DNA of 64,000 bases from Niallia nealsonii. GTDB taxonomy: Bacteria > Bacillota > Bacilli > Bacillales > Cytobacillaceae. Below the pieces are notes generated by a model, which did no database searches, was not told where the DNA came from, and saw only the letters and a program-made list of their open reading frames with translations. The position numbers and the translations under genes are program-made. The stretch lies in contig NZ_PISE01000031.1 in assembly GCF_002835805.1 (NCBI RefSeq), positions 1 to 64,000 on the forward strand. Direction: 5' to 3'. This document shows positions 43,866 through 52,998 of the stretch, in pieces (within the stretch, counting starts at the first letter, position 1; every line of letters starts with the position of its first letter).

Positions 43866-44052
43866 TAGTGCGTACAACTTCAGACGTTCTTAAATTATTA
43901 GAAGAAAGTTTAAAAGAGATTGGAAGCATAACAGCTGTCATAAACGGTATTGCTGATCAAACTAATTTATTTGCTTTAAATGGGGCAATCGAAGCAGTAA
44001 GATAGCAGAGAGTTTACAAGAAAGTAGGTCAAAGTTTAAAAACTAAAAGAGC
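43866..44052 (+). pseudogene. Chemoreceptor (MCP) fragment
   Basis: The frame reads [35 protein letters not shown] and then a stop. This is the tip of the chemoreceptor signalling hairpin (usually [21 protein letters not shown]), so a piece of an mcp gene has been left here, with Ala to Gly and other changes and no front or back. Confidence 0.75.
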
Positions 44053-44220
44053 TTACGGTGAGTAATAACTGTTAAAGTTTTAAGGGTGAGTGGCAAAAGG
44101 AATTGCGGTCGTTATAGATGAAGACTGTCTGAATTTTGAATAACGATTGATAATTTATAATAAAATCTAATCGTTATCGTTTACAGTAAGCTTTTTTAAA
44201 AAATTCTCAAAAAAAATAAT

Positions 44221-44277
44221 GATTTATCTGTTGATAGTGCTGTAGGACTTAATACATTCGCTAAGTTCTTTGCATAA
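44221..44277 (+). pseudogene. C-terminal tail of a lysin, fourth copy
   Basis: The frame reads DLSVDSAVGLNTFAKFFA and stop, matching the last residues of the endolysin at 1634 (TMDGIVGPNTFVKFFV). It is followed by the same type of terminator. Everything upstream of this tail is lost. Confidence 0.65.
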
Positions 44278-44331
44278 AATATATGGGATGGTAATAAACT
44301 AGTTGTACAACATCATGAAGAAACACAAAAG

Positions 44332-44361
44332 CCCTGCTCTTTTTTAGAGTGGGGTTCTTTT
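44332..44361 (+). terminator. Lysin-associated terminator, fourth copy
   Basis: CCCTGCTC (44332-44339) pairs with GAGTGGGG (44347-44354), followed by TTCTTTTG. Confidence 0.7.
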
Positions 44362-44488
44362 GTGTGTAGAAAAAGTGCACCTTAAGAAGGCGAGGAGGAT
44401 TACATAAGTTTATTAACCCTACTTGATATAAATATGCTGCTGAATACAGAACCACTTTTCCTGCTCTTTTTTTATTTAATAAATATAA

Positions 44489-44526
44489 TGAACAATTTTA
44501 ATTGATTTGTTCACTAATGAACAAAT
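44489..44526. promoter_or_regulatory. Cluster of TGAACAA half-sites
   Basis: ATTTGTTCA (44505-44513), CTAA and TGAACAAAT (44518-44526) form a perfect palindrome, and a further TGAACAA lies at 44489-44495. Such clusters are typical of operators for dimeric repressors (TetR or MarR type). The nearest downstream gene is the M20 amidohydrolase, 290 bases away, so the target is uncertain. Confidence 0.45.
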
Positions 44527-44818
44527 TGTTTTCATAAAGGATCTATTAAGAATATGCCAAGTGAGGTTTGGCTCTTTATTAAAAATAATAAACAGGGACT
44601 TTATCATTTCTAATTATACTTCATCCTCTTTTTGGTTTATGATAAAGTTAACTATTTCTATTAAAATAGTTGGTTTTATAAAAATGGAAGGAAGGAGAAA
44701 AATTTAAATAAAATGCGTTCCATTTAATATAAAACATTTGTCCCAACAGATATATATTCAGAATAAAAAATTAATGCATGAAATTTTGAAGGATATTTTT
44801 TTTAAAGATGGAGAAAGG

Positions 44819-46018
44819 ATGAGCGAAATGGAATTACATACTATTACAGAAAATAAAAGTGAGTTAAAAAAAAGTTTAATAGAGGTGAGAAGGAATTTAC
44901 ATGCGGAACCTGAATTATCAAATGAAGAAGTGAAAACAACAAATAAAATTAAAAAATGGCTAGAAAACGCTGGAATTTCTATATTGGATCTTCCTTTAAA
45001 AACAGGCGTTATTGGGGAGATTATTGGAGAATCAGCGGGTCCAATCATAGCGATTCGTGCCGATATTGACGCGCTGCCTATTCAAGAAGAGGCGATAAGT
45101 CCCTTTCAATCCAATGTTGCTGGTGTGATGCATGCTTGCGGACATGATTTTCATACGGCGGTCATCATTGGAGCAGCCTATTTATTAAAAAATAGACAAA
45201 GCAGATTAAAGGGGACGGTAAGGATTATTTTTCAGCCAGCAGAGGAAACAGGACATGGTGCGAAATCTATTCTTGCTACAAGTGGATTAAATGATGTGCA
45301 GGCTATCTTTGGGCTTCATAATGATCCTCATAGTAAAGTGGGTGTACTTGGAGTAAAGGAGGGCGTATTAACAGCTGGTGTGGATCGTTTTGAAATTAAA
45401 ATAACTGGAAAAGGAAGTCATGCTGCAAGACCACATGAAGGCATAGATCCAATTGTTATTGCAGCAGAAATTATTACGAGATTGCAAACAATCGTAAGCA
45501 GAGCAATAAAACCGAGTGAAAGTATTGTGATAAGTGTGACACAAATCCATGGTGGGAATACGTGGAATGTTCTGCCGGAAACGGTTTATTTAGAGGGAAC
45601 AGTACGAACCTTAAAGGAAGAAATTAGAGAAGCAATACCAGGGAAAATTGAAAAGGTAGTAAAAGGAATAACAGATACGTATGGAGCAAAGGGCATACTA
45701 GAGTGGCATCCAGGACCTCCGTCTGTTGAAAATGATCCAGAATGGACCAGATTTTCCAAACATATTGCCGCACAAAATGGTTATCAGGTAGTAGAAGTGG
45801 AACCATCATCAGGGGGAGAAGATTTTGCTTTTTATCAGCAAAAAATAAGGGGGACATTTGTAAATGTTGGTGTATCAGGAGAATATGGACTTCATCATCC
45901 AAAGTATACCTTAAATGAAGAGGCAATAGTGCCTGCTGCTTATTATTTTGCTGATCTAGCCGAACAAGCCATCATAAAACTATTGTCAGACAGGGATAGT
46001 TCTGATGCCAATGCGTGA
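44819..46018 (+). CDS. M20-family amidohydrolase (N-acyl-amino-acid deacylase)
   Basis: ATG 44819 is chosen because GGAG lies five bases before it; the open frame back to 44738 starts with TTG without a site. The product of 399 residues has the M20D fold: HAEPELSNEE at the front, IAIRADIDALPI with a metal ligand, GVMHACGHDFHTAVIIGAA with two metal-binding His, FQPAEETGHGA with Glu ligands and a final metal-binding His near GLHHPKY. The family includes HipO, AmaA and YxeP, which remove acyl groups from amino acids or cysteine conjugates. It lies beside the sulfur-type import cluster, from which it is separated only by the convergent LysR gene. Confidence 0.87.
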   Translation: MSEMELHTITENKSELKKSLIEVRRNLHAEPELSNEEVKTTNKIKKWLENAGISILDLPLKTGVIGEIIGESAGPIIAIRADIDALPIQEEAISPFQSNVAGVMHACGHDFHTAVIIGAAYLLKNRQSRLKGTVRIIFQPAEETGHGAKSILATSGLNDVQAIFGLHNDPHSKVGVLGVKEGVLTAGVDRFEIKITGKGSHAARPHEGIDPIVIAAEIITRLQTIVSRAIKPSESIVISVTQIHGGNTWNVLPETVYLEGTVRTLKEEIREAIPGKIEKVVKGITDTYGAKGILEWHPGPPSVENDPEWTRFSKHIAAQNGYQVVEVEPSSGGEDFAFYQQKIRGTFVNVGVSGEYGLHHPKYTLNEEAIVPAAYYFADLAEQAIIKLLSDRDSSDANA

Positions 46019-46049
46019 TTAGAGAGGAAAAATGTACCAAAAATGAATA

Positions 46050-46097
46050 AATCGAAACATGCAGCTAATAAGCAGTTTAGCTGCATGTTTTGATTTT
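46050..46097. terminator. Bidirectional terminator between M20 and LysR genes
   Basis: AAACATGCAGCTAA (46055-46068) pairs with TTAGCTGCATGTTT (46077-46090), flanked by A- and T-runs. It ends both convergent transcripts. Confidence 0.85.
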
Positions 46098-46151
46098 AAA
46101 TAAAGAGCCGCAGCCATTTTCTCCTTTGGGAAACTTCCAATGATCTTATTT

Positions 46152-47072
46152 TTAGATGCTAGTTTCTTGTTTGCTGAGCGCATTTTTTTCGGAAAAATAG
46201 GTATCTATCATTTCTAATAAATGAGTGGAAGCTTTTCCGTAAATTGTGTTGTTTTTCTTTAAAAGACCAATTACAGGCGCAGCCTCTATTCCTTTGATTT
46301 CCATAATTTTTGTTCCAGGCAAAGCGAAGGAATTTGCAGTACGGGTAAAAAGAGAAACTCCTAAGCCAGCTTGAACAAAATGCTTGTGTGCCATGCTGTT
46401 GCTTATTTCTAATTTTTTATAATTGGATCCTATTGTTTCCACAATAATTTGTTCTATTTTTATGCGAATAGGACAATTGTGTGGAGTGAACAGGATTGTT
46501 TCATTCCGTAAATCATGTATTTCTGCGATTGCTTTTTCTGAAAGAGGATGTGAATTAGGTACAAGCAATACAATATCGTCATAATACAAAGGTTTAAAAA
46601 GGTTTTCCATGGAAACCTCTGGAGCTCCGCAAATCGCAAAATCAATTTGATCATGAAAAAGCATCCCGCTTAATGTGTTTGCATCTGCGATATGCAGAGA
46701 AATTTCCACTTTAGGATGTGCCTGGACAAAATCGGCAATGATCGATGGGAATTCTAAACTCGCTGTAGGTTCTGATACACCAATGCGGATTAACCCTGCT
46801 GAGCCTCCTTCTAAATCTTCCAAAGTTTTATCTAAACGATCATATTCCCTCAGCAAATCGGTTGCTCTTTCATAAAATAGCCGGCCAGCTTCGGTCATTC
46901 TTAATATTTTTCCTCGCTCTAGAAGCTTTTCGCCTATTTCTTCTTCCAAATGTTTAATATGCAGCGTAATAGTTGGCTGAGAATAGTTTAAAGCCTCAGC
47001 AGCTTTAAGAAAATTTCCGTATTTAACAATCGTAGTAAATGTTCGAATCGCACGAATCTCCAATTTAGACAC
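46152..47072 (-). CDS. LysR-family transcriptional regulator (YtlI/CysL-like)
   Basis: The product of 306 residues has the LysR helix-turn-helix at residues 1-62 (VKYGNFLKAAEALNYSQPTITLHIKHLEEEIG) and an effector domain beginning IRIGVSEPTASLEFPSII. YtlI, CysL and CysB-like members control sulfur genes in Bacillus. It is divergent from the glutaredoxin-monooxygenase-transporter operon and convergent with the M20 gene. A perfect 15-base inverted repeat lies in the 350-base intergenic region. Sensing of an organosulfur compound or of O-acetyl-serine is inferred from context. Confidence 0.85.
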   Translation of the reverse strand: MSKLEIRAIRTFTTIVKYGNFLKAAEALNYSQPTITLHIKHLEEEIGEKLLERGKILRMTEAGRLFYERATDLLREYDRLDKTLEDLEGGSAGLIRIGVSEPTASLEFPSIIADFVQAHPKVEISLHIADANTLSGMLFHDQIDFAICGAPEVSMENLFKPLYYDDIVLLVPNSHPLSEKAIAEIHDLRNETILFTPHNCPIRIKIEQIIVETIGSNYKKLEISNSMAHKHFVQAGLGVSLFTRTANSFALPGTKIMEIKGIEAAPVIGLLKKNNTIYGKASTHLLEMIDTYFSEKNALSKQETSI

Positions 47073-47422
47073 CTCTTATTCTTTTTAGTTAAAAATTTTA
47101 AAGTTGCTAGTTGCTAAATATATATAAAATCTTCGAACAAGGAAAGCAACGGTGAAAGGGGCGTTTGCCGAAATCAATAATTTAAAAATATTAAATTATT
47201 GATTTATTTTTACTAATTATACTTTTTAGATTATTTGTTTTATTATAATCTATATTACTAACTAATCCAAGTGGTTTAGGCGGAATTTTGAAAGGTGGAT
47301 TAAAATGCAATAGACGAGTGTATCAAGCGGAATTTCAATTTATAAGTCTATTAAGCTAGGTGAAAGAAAGTGCAGGATTTGTGAATCATTGATAAAACAA
47401 AAATCAAAGGAGTGGGAATATA
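47073..47422. promoter_or_regulatory. Divergent promoter region of the sulfur-type cluster
   Basis: It holds a TATAAT -10 box at 47244-47249 and the perfect palindrome at 47171-47205. No good -35 box stands before the TATAAT, which suits an activator-dependent LysR promoter. The left 90 bases should hold the LysR gene's own promoter. Confidence 0.5.
47171..47205. repeat. 15-bp perfect inverted repeat in the divergent promoter
   Basis: AAATCAATAATTTAA (47171-47185) pairs with TTAAATTATTGATTT (47191-47205) around AAATA. LysR proteins bind dyad sites with a T-N11-A core, so this may be the regulator's site; alternatively the T-rich flank makes it a weak terminator for the LysR leader. Confidence 0.6.
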
Positions 47423-47686
47423 ATGAGTCAAGCGAAAAAAGTAGTGGTATGGAGCAAAAAAGGATGCAGTTATTGTGAAGAAGTAAAGTCTTATTTAGCG
47501 GAGAATAATTTGGAGTATTCAACAATTGATGTAACAGAGAATGATTCATTAAGAGATGTTTTAGAGGTGAAATACGGAATACGTTATGTTCCAGTAGTGG
47601 AAGTAAGCAATGGCAGTGCAGAAGATGCAGTATATCAAGCCGTTTTTAAAGTAGATTTGGAAGCATTAAAAGCAGCATTAGCTTAA
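47423..47686 (+). CDS. ytnI: YtnI-like glutaredoxin-family protein
   Basis: The product of 87 residues has a thioredoxin-like fold with the redox pair Cys15-Ser-Tyr-Cys18 in VVWSKKGCSYCEEVK, and the cis-proline loop RYVPVVEV. The middle stretch SLRDVLEVKYGIRYVPV is that of YtnI from the B. subtilis ytm sulfur operon. It would reduce mixed disulfides or support the monooxygenase encoded next. AAAGGAGTGGG precedes ATG 47423. It is the first gene of the cluster transcribed to the right; the next gene starts 61 bases later. Confidence 0.82.
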   Translation: MSQAKKVVVWSKKGCSYCEEVKSYLAENNLEYSTIDVTENDSLRDVLEVKYGIRYVPVVEVSNGSAEDAVYQAVFKVDLEALKAALA

Positions 47687-47747
47687 TTTTTTATCTAAAT
47701 AAAAGTAAATGGATGGGAAGAATAATTATTCGGAAGGTGGCTATATA

Positions 47748-49085
47748 ATGGCAAATCATAAAAAAATAAAATTTGGAGCTATTATTCATGGAATTGGAGG
47801 TACAACAGATGGATGGCGCCATCCATCTGTTCAAGCTGATGCGAGCGTCAGTTTACCGTTTTACAAAGAAAGAGCACAGCTTGCAGAAAAAGGCAAATTC
47901 AGTTTTGTTTTTATTGCAGATGGACTGTCCATTACGGAAAAGTCTTTGCCTCATTTTCTAAACCGATTTGAACCGATTACATTGCTGACTGCACTCGCAG
48001 GAGCAACAGAAAAAATAGGTTTGGTAGGAACTTTATCCACCTCCTATAGTGAGCCTTTTAATGTAGCAAGACAATTTTTATCGTTGGATCATCTCAGTTT
48101 GGGAAGAGCGGGCTGGAATGTGGTGACGTCTCCATCAGCAGGAGCGGCACAAAATTTTAACGGGGACGAACTTCCTGCCCATCAAACTCGCTATAAAAAA
48201 GCGGCAGAGCACTTAGAGGTCGTGAAGGGATTGTGGGATTCATGGGAAGATGGTGCATTTATCCGCAATAAAGAAACAGGACAATTTTTTGATTCAAAAA
48301 AACTGCATGCATTAAATCATAAAGGAGAATTCTTTTCTGTAAAAGGTCCTTTGAATTTAGAAAGATCAGACCAAGGCTATCCAGTAATTTTTCAAGCGGG
48401 TTCTTCTGAAACAGGAAGGAACTTTGCGGCCGAGTCAGCAGATGCTGTTTTTACGGGACATGACACATTAGAGGAAGCAAGGGGATTTTACAAGGATATA
48501 AAAGACAAGGCAGTACATAATGGGAGAAAGGCAGATGATGTGTTGATTTTTCCAGGGATTAGCCCAATCATTGCAGACTCTGTCGAGGAAGCACAAAAGA
48601 TATATGAAGATTTTATCCGTTTAGTGCCTATTGATCATGCGATAACGTATCTTGGCAGATTTTTTGACCATTTTGATTTTAGTGCTTATCCATTAGATAG
48701 TCCTTTTCCAGATATAGGGGATGTAGGAAAAGAAGCTTTTCAAAGTACAACAGATAAAATAAAAAAAATGGCGAAAGAAAACAATTTGACGTTGCGCCAA
48801 GTTGCACAGCAAGTTGCTGTTCCGAAAAGTACCTTCATTGGGACGCCAACAATTGTAGCAGATAAGCTTCAAAGCTGGTTTGAAAGTGAAGGGGCAGATG
48901 GATTTATTATTCATACGGATATCCCAAATCAATTGGAGCATTTTGTGGAGCGGGTTGTTCCTATTTTGCAGGATAGAGGCATCTATGAAAAAGAATATAC
49001 GGGAAATACTTTAAGAGAGCATTTAGGTCTTTTGGTTCCTGACAATCGAAATAGCAAAACAAATACTTCCTATATTGAACTTTAA
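47748..49085 (+). CDS. NtaA/SnaA/DszA-type flavin-dependent monooxygenase
   Basis: ATG 47748 has GGAAGGTGG upstream; the front part from 47709 overlaps that site. The product of 445 residues is a two-component luciferase-like monooxygenase: [22 protein letters not shown] at the front, then the flavin-binding barrel with [22 protein letters not shown] and [19 protein letters not shown]. Family members cleave C-S or C-N bonds with FMNH2 (YtnJ, YxeK, NtaA, SnaA). FMN reductase is not encoded in the cluster. It follows the glutaredoxin gene by 61 bases and precedes the transporter genes. Confidence 0.88.
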   Translation: MANHKKIKFGAIIHGIGGTTDGWRHPSVQADASVSLPFYKERAQLAEKGKFSFVFIADGLSITEKSLPHFLNRFEPITLLTALAGATEKIGLVGTLSTSYSEPFNVARQFLSLDHLSLGRAGWNVVTSPSAGAAQNFNGDELPAHQTRYKKAAEHLEVVKGLWDSWEDGAFIRNKETGQFFDSKKLHALNHKGEFFSVKGPLNLERSDQGYPVIFQAGSSETGRNFAAESADAVFTGHDTLEEARGFYKDIKDKAVHNGRKADDVLIFPGISPIIADSVEEAQKIYEDFIRLVPIDHAITYLGRFFDHFDFSAYPLDSPFPDIGDVGKEAFQSTTDKIKKMAKENNLTLRQVAQQVAVPKSTFIGTPTIVADKLQSWFESEGADGFIIHTDIPNQLEHFVERVVPILQDRGIYEKEYTGNTLREHLGLLVPDNRNSKTNTSYIEL

Positions 49086-49097
49086 AGGGAAAAAGTT

Positions 49098-50024
49098 ATG
49101 TGGAAGTATCTAATAAACAGACTAATTGCTGCGGTTATCGTGCTTTTTGGATCATTATTTCTGGTATTTGTCATCAACTATTTTCTTCCTGGAGATGCAG
49201 TGGACCAAATGCTGGAAGGAACAGGCGCAACACCTGAGATGGCTGCGAATTTACGAAAAGAGCTAGGACTAGATTTGCCTTTTCATACCCAATTTTTTCA
49301 CTATATAACAAGCCTCCTACATGGCGATTTTGGTCATTCAATTGTAAATAATGCACCGGTATTGGACAAGATATTAACACAATTTCCTGCAACGCTATCT
49401 TTGACATTAGTTAGTGCTTGCATATCTGTTGTCGTGGGAATTACTTTGGGTGTTTTTTCGGCTATCCACCATAATACGATTATTGATTATATAGCTAGAT
49501 TAATAGGATTGTTTGGCATCTCTATGCCTACCTTTTGGTCAGGGATTTTATTAATTTTAGTTTTTTCTGTACATTTAGGCTGGTTTCCATCAATGGGATC
49601 TGATGGATGGATTACATTGGTTCTTCCTGCAGCAGCTTTAGGTCTTGTTGGCTCAGGTGCTATTGTCCGAATGGTTAGAAATAGCATGCTAGAAGTAATC
49701 AACGAGCAGTATATTCTAACTTTGCGATCAAAGGGATTGGCTGAAAAGGTTATTATGTATAAACATGTATTAAGAAATGCATTAATTCCTTCTATTACAA
49801 TTATCGGAATTATGATAGGGGATTTATTGGGAGGGGCAGTAGTAATCGAAACAGTTTTTTCAAGACAAGGCATCGGGAGAATTGTAGCGGATGCTATAGC
49901 GGCAAAAGATTTGCCGGTCGTTCAAGGGGTCGTGTTTTTTGCTGCGATTGTATATATTTCGATCAATTTTATAGTAGATATCTCTTACTCTTTTATTGAT
50001 CCCCGTGTTCGAAAATCAATTTAG
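49098..50024 (+). CDS. Peptide-type ABC importer permease, DppB class
   Basis: The product of 308 residues has six membrane helices and the DppB/OppB motifs: LGLDLPFHTQFFHYITSLLHGDFGHS, then the cytoplasmic coupling loop RSKGLAEKVIMYKHVLRNALIP with the EAA-type helix. It is a permease half of a peptide/nickel/opine-class importer. It begins 12 bases after the monooxygenase gene, with AAAGGGAAAAAG as ribosome site, so all are co-transcribed. Substrate inferred: a short peptide-like or conjugated organosulfur molecule. Confidence 0.88.
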   Translation: MWKYLINRLIAAVIVLFGSLFLVFVINYFLPGDAVDQMLEGTGATPEMAANLRKELGLDLPFHTQFFHYITSLLHGDFGHSIVNNAPVLDKILTQFPATLSLTLVSACISVVVGITLGVFSAIHHNTIIDYIARLIGLFGISMPTFWSGILLILVFSVHLGWFPSMGSDGWITLVLPAAALGLVGSGAIVRMVRNSMLEVINEQYILTLRSKGLAEKVIMYKHVLRNALIPSITIIGIMIGDLLGGAVVIETVFSRQGIGRIVADAIAAKDLPVVQGVVFFAAIVYISINFIVDISYSFIDPRVRKSI

Positions 50025-50035
50025 GAGGTGTAATT

Positions 50036-50917
50036 TTGAAAGATACGCTTGTAGCGGCTCCACTTAAAAAAATGCCATTGTTCAAAAAGAACAAAAGAAT
50101 CTTTTATTCAGAACATGCTTTTCTTTATCTAGCAAGTGGAGTGATCCTTTTTCTAATTAGTTGTGCGATATTTCCTCAATGGATAGCGCCATATGCTCCG
50201 ACTAAGATGTTTTCAGATGCAATTATGCAAGCACCTTCTGCCAGCCATTTTTTAGGAACAGATTATTTTGGGCGCGATATCTTTAGTTTGATTGTTTATG
50301 GAAGCAGAACTTCTCTATTCATTGGATTTTTATCTGTATTTCTAGCAGCGCTTTTAGGTATGCTGATTGGCTCCATTTCTGGTTATATTGGAGGCATTGT
50401 GGATCTTTTGTTTATGCGTGTCATCGATATTTTAATGACTATTCCAGGGATGCTTTTAGCACTTGCGTTTGCGGCTGCTTTAGGACCAAGTCTCATGAAT
50501 ATCATCCTTGCCATCACTATTTCTGCATTGCCAGGATATGCTCGATTAATGAGAGGACAAATTATTAGTTTAAAAGACAGAAACTATGTGATTGCTTCTA
50601 AATCAATTGGGGTCAGCAGTATCGTGGTGTTTTTTAGGCATATTCTTCCAAATGCTTATTCGCCATTATTAGTTATGGCAACAAATGGGCTTGGAACATC
50701 CATTCTTTTAGGAGCAGGTTTGAGTTTTTTAGGTTTAGGAATTGTACAGGAGATTCCAGATTGGGGAACATTGCTGTCACAAGGGAGAGGCTATTTATCT
50801 GCAGCATGGTGGATTGCAACTTTTCCAGGATTGGCAATAACATTATTTGTACTGTCAGCAAATATCCTTGGAGACAGCTTTCGCGACTTTTTAGATCCAA
50901 AGAAAAAAATCAGATAG
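50036..50917 (+). CDS. Peptide-type ABC importer permease, DppC class
   Basis: TTG 50036 has TTAGGAGGTG at ideal spacing, so the gene uses a TTG start. The product of 293 residues has the DppC pattern: a first helix (FLYLASGVILFLISCAIFP), the FLGTDYFGRDIFS loop, then ISTSA-like helices and the coupling helix with SKSIGVSSIVVFFRHILPNAYSPL. It pairs with the DppB-type permease encoded 11 bases upstream to make the membrane channel. Confidence 0.88.
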   Translation: MKDTLVAAPLKKMPLFKKNKRIFYSEHAFLYLASGVILFLISCAIFPQWIAPYAPTKMFSDAIMQAPSASHFLGTDYFGRDIFSLIVYGSRTSLFIGFLSVFLAALLGMLIGSISGYIGGIVDLLFMRVIDILMTIPGMLLALAFAAALGPSLMNIILAITISALPGYARLMRGQIISLKDRNYVIASKSIGVSSIVVFFRHILPNAYSPLLVMATNGLGTSILLGAGLSFLGLGIVQEIPDWGTLLSQGRGYLSAAWWIATFPGLAITLFVLSANILGDSFRDFLDPKKKIR

Positions 50918-50935
50918 AAAGGAGGAACTGTCTAA

Positions 50936-52969
50936 ATGTTAGAGATAAAAGAGTTAACTATAGATTTCCGAACAAAAAAAGGAACCCTTACTGCTATTTC
51001 TAATTTGGATTTATCTATGAAAGCTGGTGAAACGGTCTGTTTAGTTGGAGAATCAGGGAGTGGAAAAACGATAACTTCTAAAGCAATTATGCGCTTAATT
51101 GAGTATGAAAATGGAGTCATTTCCAAAGGGGAGATAAATTTTCAAGGAAAAAATATCACGTTCCTTGATCAAAGTTCCTTGCAAAATATTAGAGGCAAAA
51201 AAATTGCGATGATTTTTCAGGAACCATTATCTGCATTTGATCCTGTTTTTACAATTGGTTTTCAAATAACGGAAATGATAAGAAAACATCAAAAATCATC
51301 TAAGGTGGACGCTTGGAATAAAGGGATAGAGCTTCTTAGAAAAGTTGGCATTTCCGAACCGGAACATCGCATGAAGCAGTATCCAAATGAGTTTTCTGGG
51401 GGAATGCTTCAACGGGCAATGATTGCGATGGCTATTTCTTGTGAACCGGATTTGCTTATAGCGGATGAACCAACTACCGCACTAGATGTCACCATTCAAT
51501 TGCAAATTATGGAGCTATTAAATTCACTGAAAAATGAATATAATATGGGGCTACTTCTAATTACACATGATTTAGGGATTGCTGCAGAGCTGGCAGATAG
51601 AATAATCGTCATGTATGCAGGGGAAGTAGTGGAAGATGCTTCCACAAGCCAACTATTTGATGCACCTCATCATCCCTATACACGGGGCCTGCTGCAATCT
51701 ATTCCTAAAATGAATGGAGCAAAAAAAAATAAACTTTATTCAATTGATGGCAGCATTCCCAATTTAAATGATTTGCCGACTGGCTGCCGTTTTCATGCTA
51801 GATGCCCCTTTGCGACAGAAAAATGCAAGAACATAAAACCAAAATTGGAAAAAGTGAATCATCGTTTAACAGCATGCTTTTATTCAGAGGAGCTGGTGAA
51901 AAGACCAGATTGGAACGTTCTTAATGAAGAACAAAAAACTGATTTACAAGACACAGATGCAAAAAGCGATCCTGAGGAAATACTATTTGATATACAAAAT
52001 ATCAGCAAATATTACCCATTGGATAAAGGGATTCGCTTTTCTAGAAAACAAGTAAAAGCAGTTGATAATGTTTCTTTTTCCATAAAAAAAGGAGAGACGT
52101 TTGGCTTAGTTGGGGAATCTGGCAGCGGAAAATCAACATTAGGAAGAGCCATTCTGCAATTGGAAAAAATAACGGCTGGGAAAGTGTTATATGAGGGAAC
52201 CTCGCTGGATGAACTTTCTAATAGAAAGATGAGCAAGTATCGCAAGGAAATGCAGATGATTTTTCAAGATCCATACAGTTCTGTTAATGGCAGACTGAAA
52301 ATAGGAGAAATTATTGCAGAACCTTTAAAATGGCATTTAAATCTTTCCAAAAAAGAAATAAAGGAGCAGGTAGAAGGGTTATTAACAATGGTCGGATTAA
52401 AACCAGAATGGTATGAAAGGTACCCCCATGAGTTTTCAGGAGGGCAAAGGCAAAGAATTGGAATTGCCAGAGCTATCGCCCTTAATCCTTCGTTTATTCT
52501 AGCAGATGAAGCAGTTTCTGCTCTAGATGTTTCCGTTCAAGCACAAATTATTAATTTACTGCAAGAATTACAAAAAACCATGGGCTTAACCTATTTGTTT
52601 ATTGGTCATGATTTAGGAGTAGTTCAGCATATTTCCGACAGAGTTGGCGTAATGTACTTAGGAAAAATTGTGGAGATTGCACCAAGTGAGGAGTTGTTTC
52701 AACATCCAGCACATCCATATTCAAGAGGATTAATTGATTCAATCCCAAATGGAAAAGAATCCGCCAGAACAAAAATAAAGGTAGAGGGCGAAATCCCTTC
52801 ACCAGCTAATCCTCCTTCCGGCTGTCGGTTTAGAACAAGATGCCCTTTTGCGACAGAACAATGTGCCATAGAAGAGCCTGAATTAAAGGAGGTACAGAAA
52901 GATAGATTTGTAGCTTGCCATTATCATTTATTGGCTCGCGATAAAGAGAAGGAAAATATAAGGCATTAA
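50936..52969 (+). CDS. Fused DppD-DppF ABC ATPase
   Basis: The product of 677 residues contains two complete ATPase domains. The first has Walker A GESGSGKT at residues 38-45, signature FSGGMLQR and Walker B LLIADEP; the second begins near residue 350, with Walker A GESGSGKS, signature FSGGQRQR and FILADEA. Each half ends with the peptide-transporter tail CRF-A/T-RCPFAT. In standard systems these halves are separate DppD and DppF proteins. The fusion keeps all catalytic motifs and should power the importer as one chain. AGGAGG precedes the ATG. Confidence 0.9.
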   Translation: MLEIKELTIDFRTKKGTLTAISNLDLSMKAGETVCLVGESGSGKTITSKAIMRLIEYENGVISKGEINFQGKNITFLDQSSLQNIRGKKIAMIFQEPLSAFDPVFTIGFQITEMIRKHQKSSKVDAWNKGIELLRKVGISEPEHRMKQYPNEFSGGMLQRAMIAMAISCEPDLLIADEPTTALDVTIQLQIMELLNSLKNEYNMGLLLITHDLGIAAELADRIIVMYAGEVVEDASTSQLFDAPHHPYTRGLLQSIPKMNGAKKNKLYSIDGSIPNLNDLPTGCRFHARCPFATEKCKNIKPKLEKVNHRLTACFYSEELVKRPDWNVLNEEQKTDLQDTDAKSDPEEILFDIQNISKYYPLDKGIRFSRKQVKAVDNVSFSIKKGETFGLVGESGSGKSTLGRAILQLEKITAGKVLYEGTSLDELSNRKMSKYRKEMQMIFQDPYSSVNGRLKIGEIIAEPLKWHLNLSKKEIKEQVEGLLTMVGLKPEWYERYPHEFSGGQRQRIGIARAIALNPSFILADEAVSALDVSVQAQIINLLQELQKTMGLTYLFIGHDLGVVQHISDRVGVMYLGKIVEIAPSEELFQHPAHPYSRGLIDSIPNGKESARTKIKVEGEIPSPANPPSGCRFRTRCPFATEQCAIEEPELKEVQKDRFVACHYHLLARDKEKENIRH

Positions 52970-52998
52970 CAATCATTACAAAAAGGGGAGAATAGAAT

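Larger units (their letters stand above)
43631..44818. other. Remnant-rich region before the M20 gene
   Basis: It holds a fragment similar to the dispersed small-gene family at 43812-43858 (NNEDHCAIMYNG), a chemoreceptor fragment, a lysin tail and its terminator, and repeated TGAACAA half-sites. No intact gene is present; a 66-codon frame at 44507 is not convincing. Confidence 0.5.

Noticed and set aside
44507-44707. Plus frame MFTNEQIVFIKDLLR before the M20 gene
   Set aside because: Begins inside the palindromic TGAACAA cluster, has no ribosome site and turns unstructured after 30 residues.
46019-47422. SAM or T-box riboswitch expected near a sulfur operon
   Set aside because: I looked for the conserved blocks of both classes upstream of the glutaredoxin and M20 genes and found none; control by the LysR protein is more likely.
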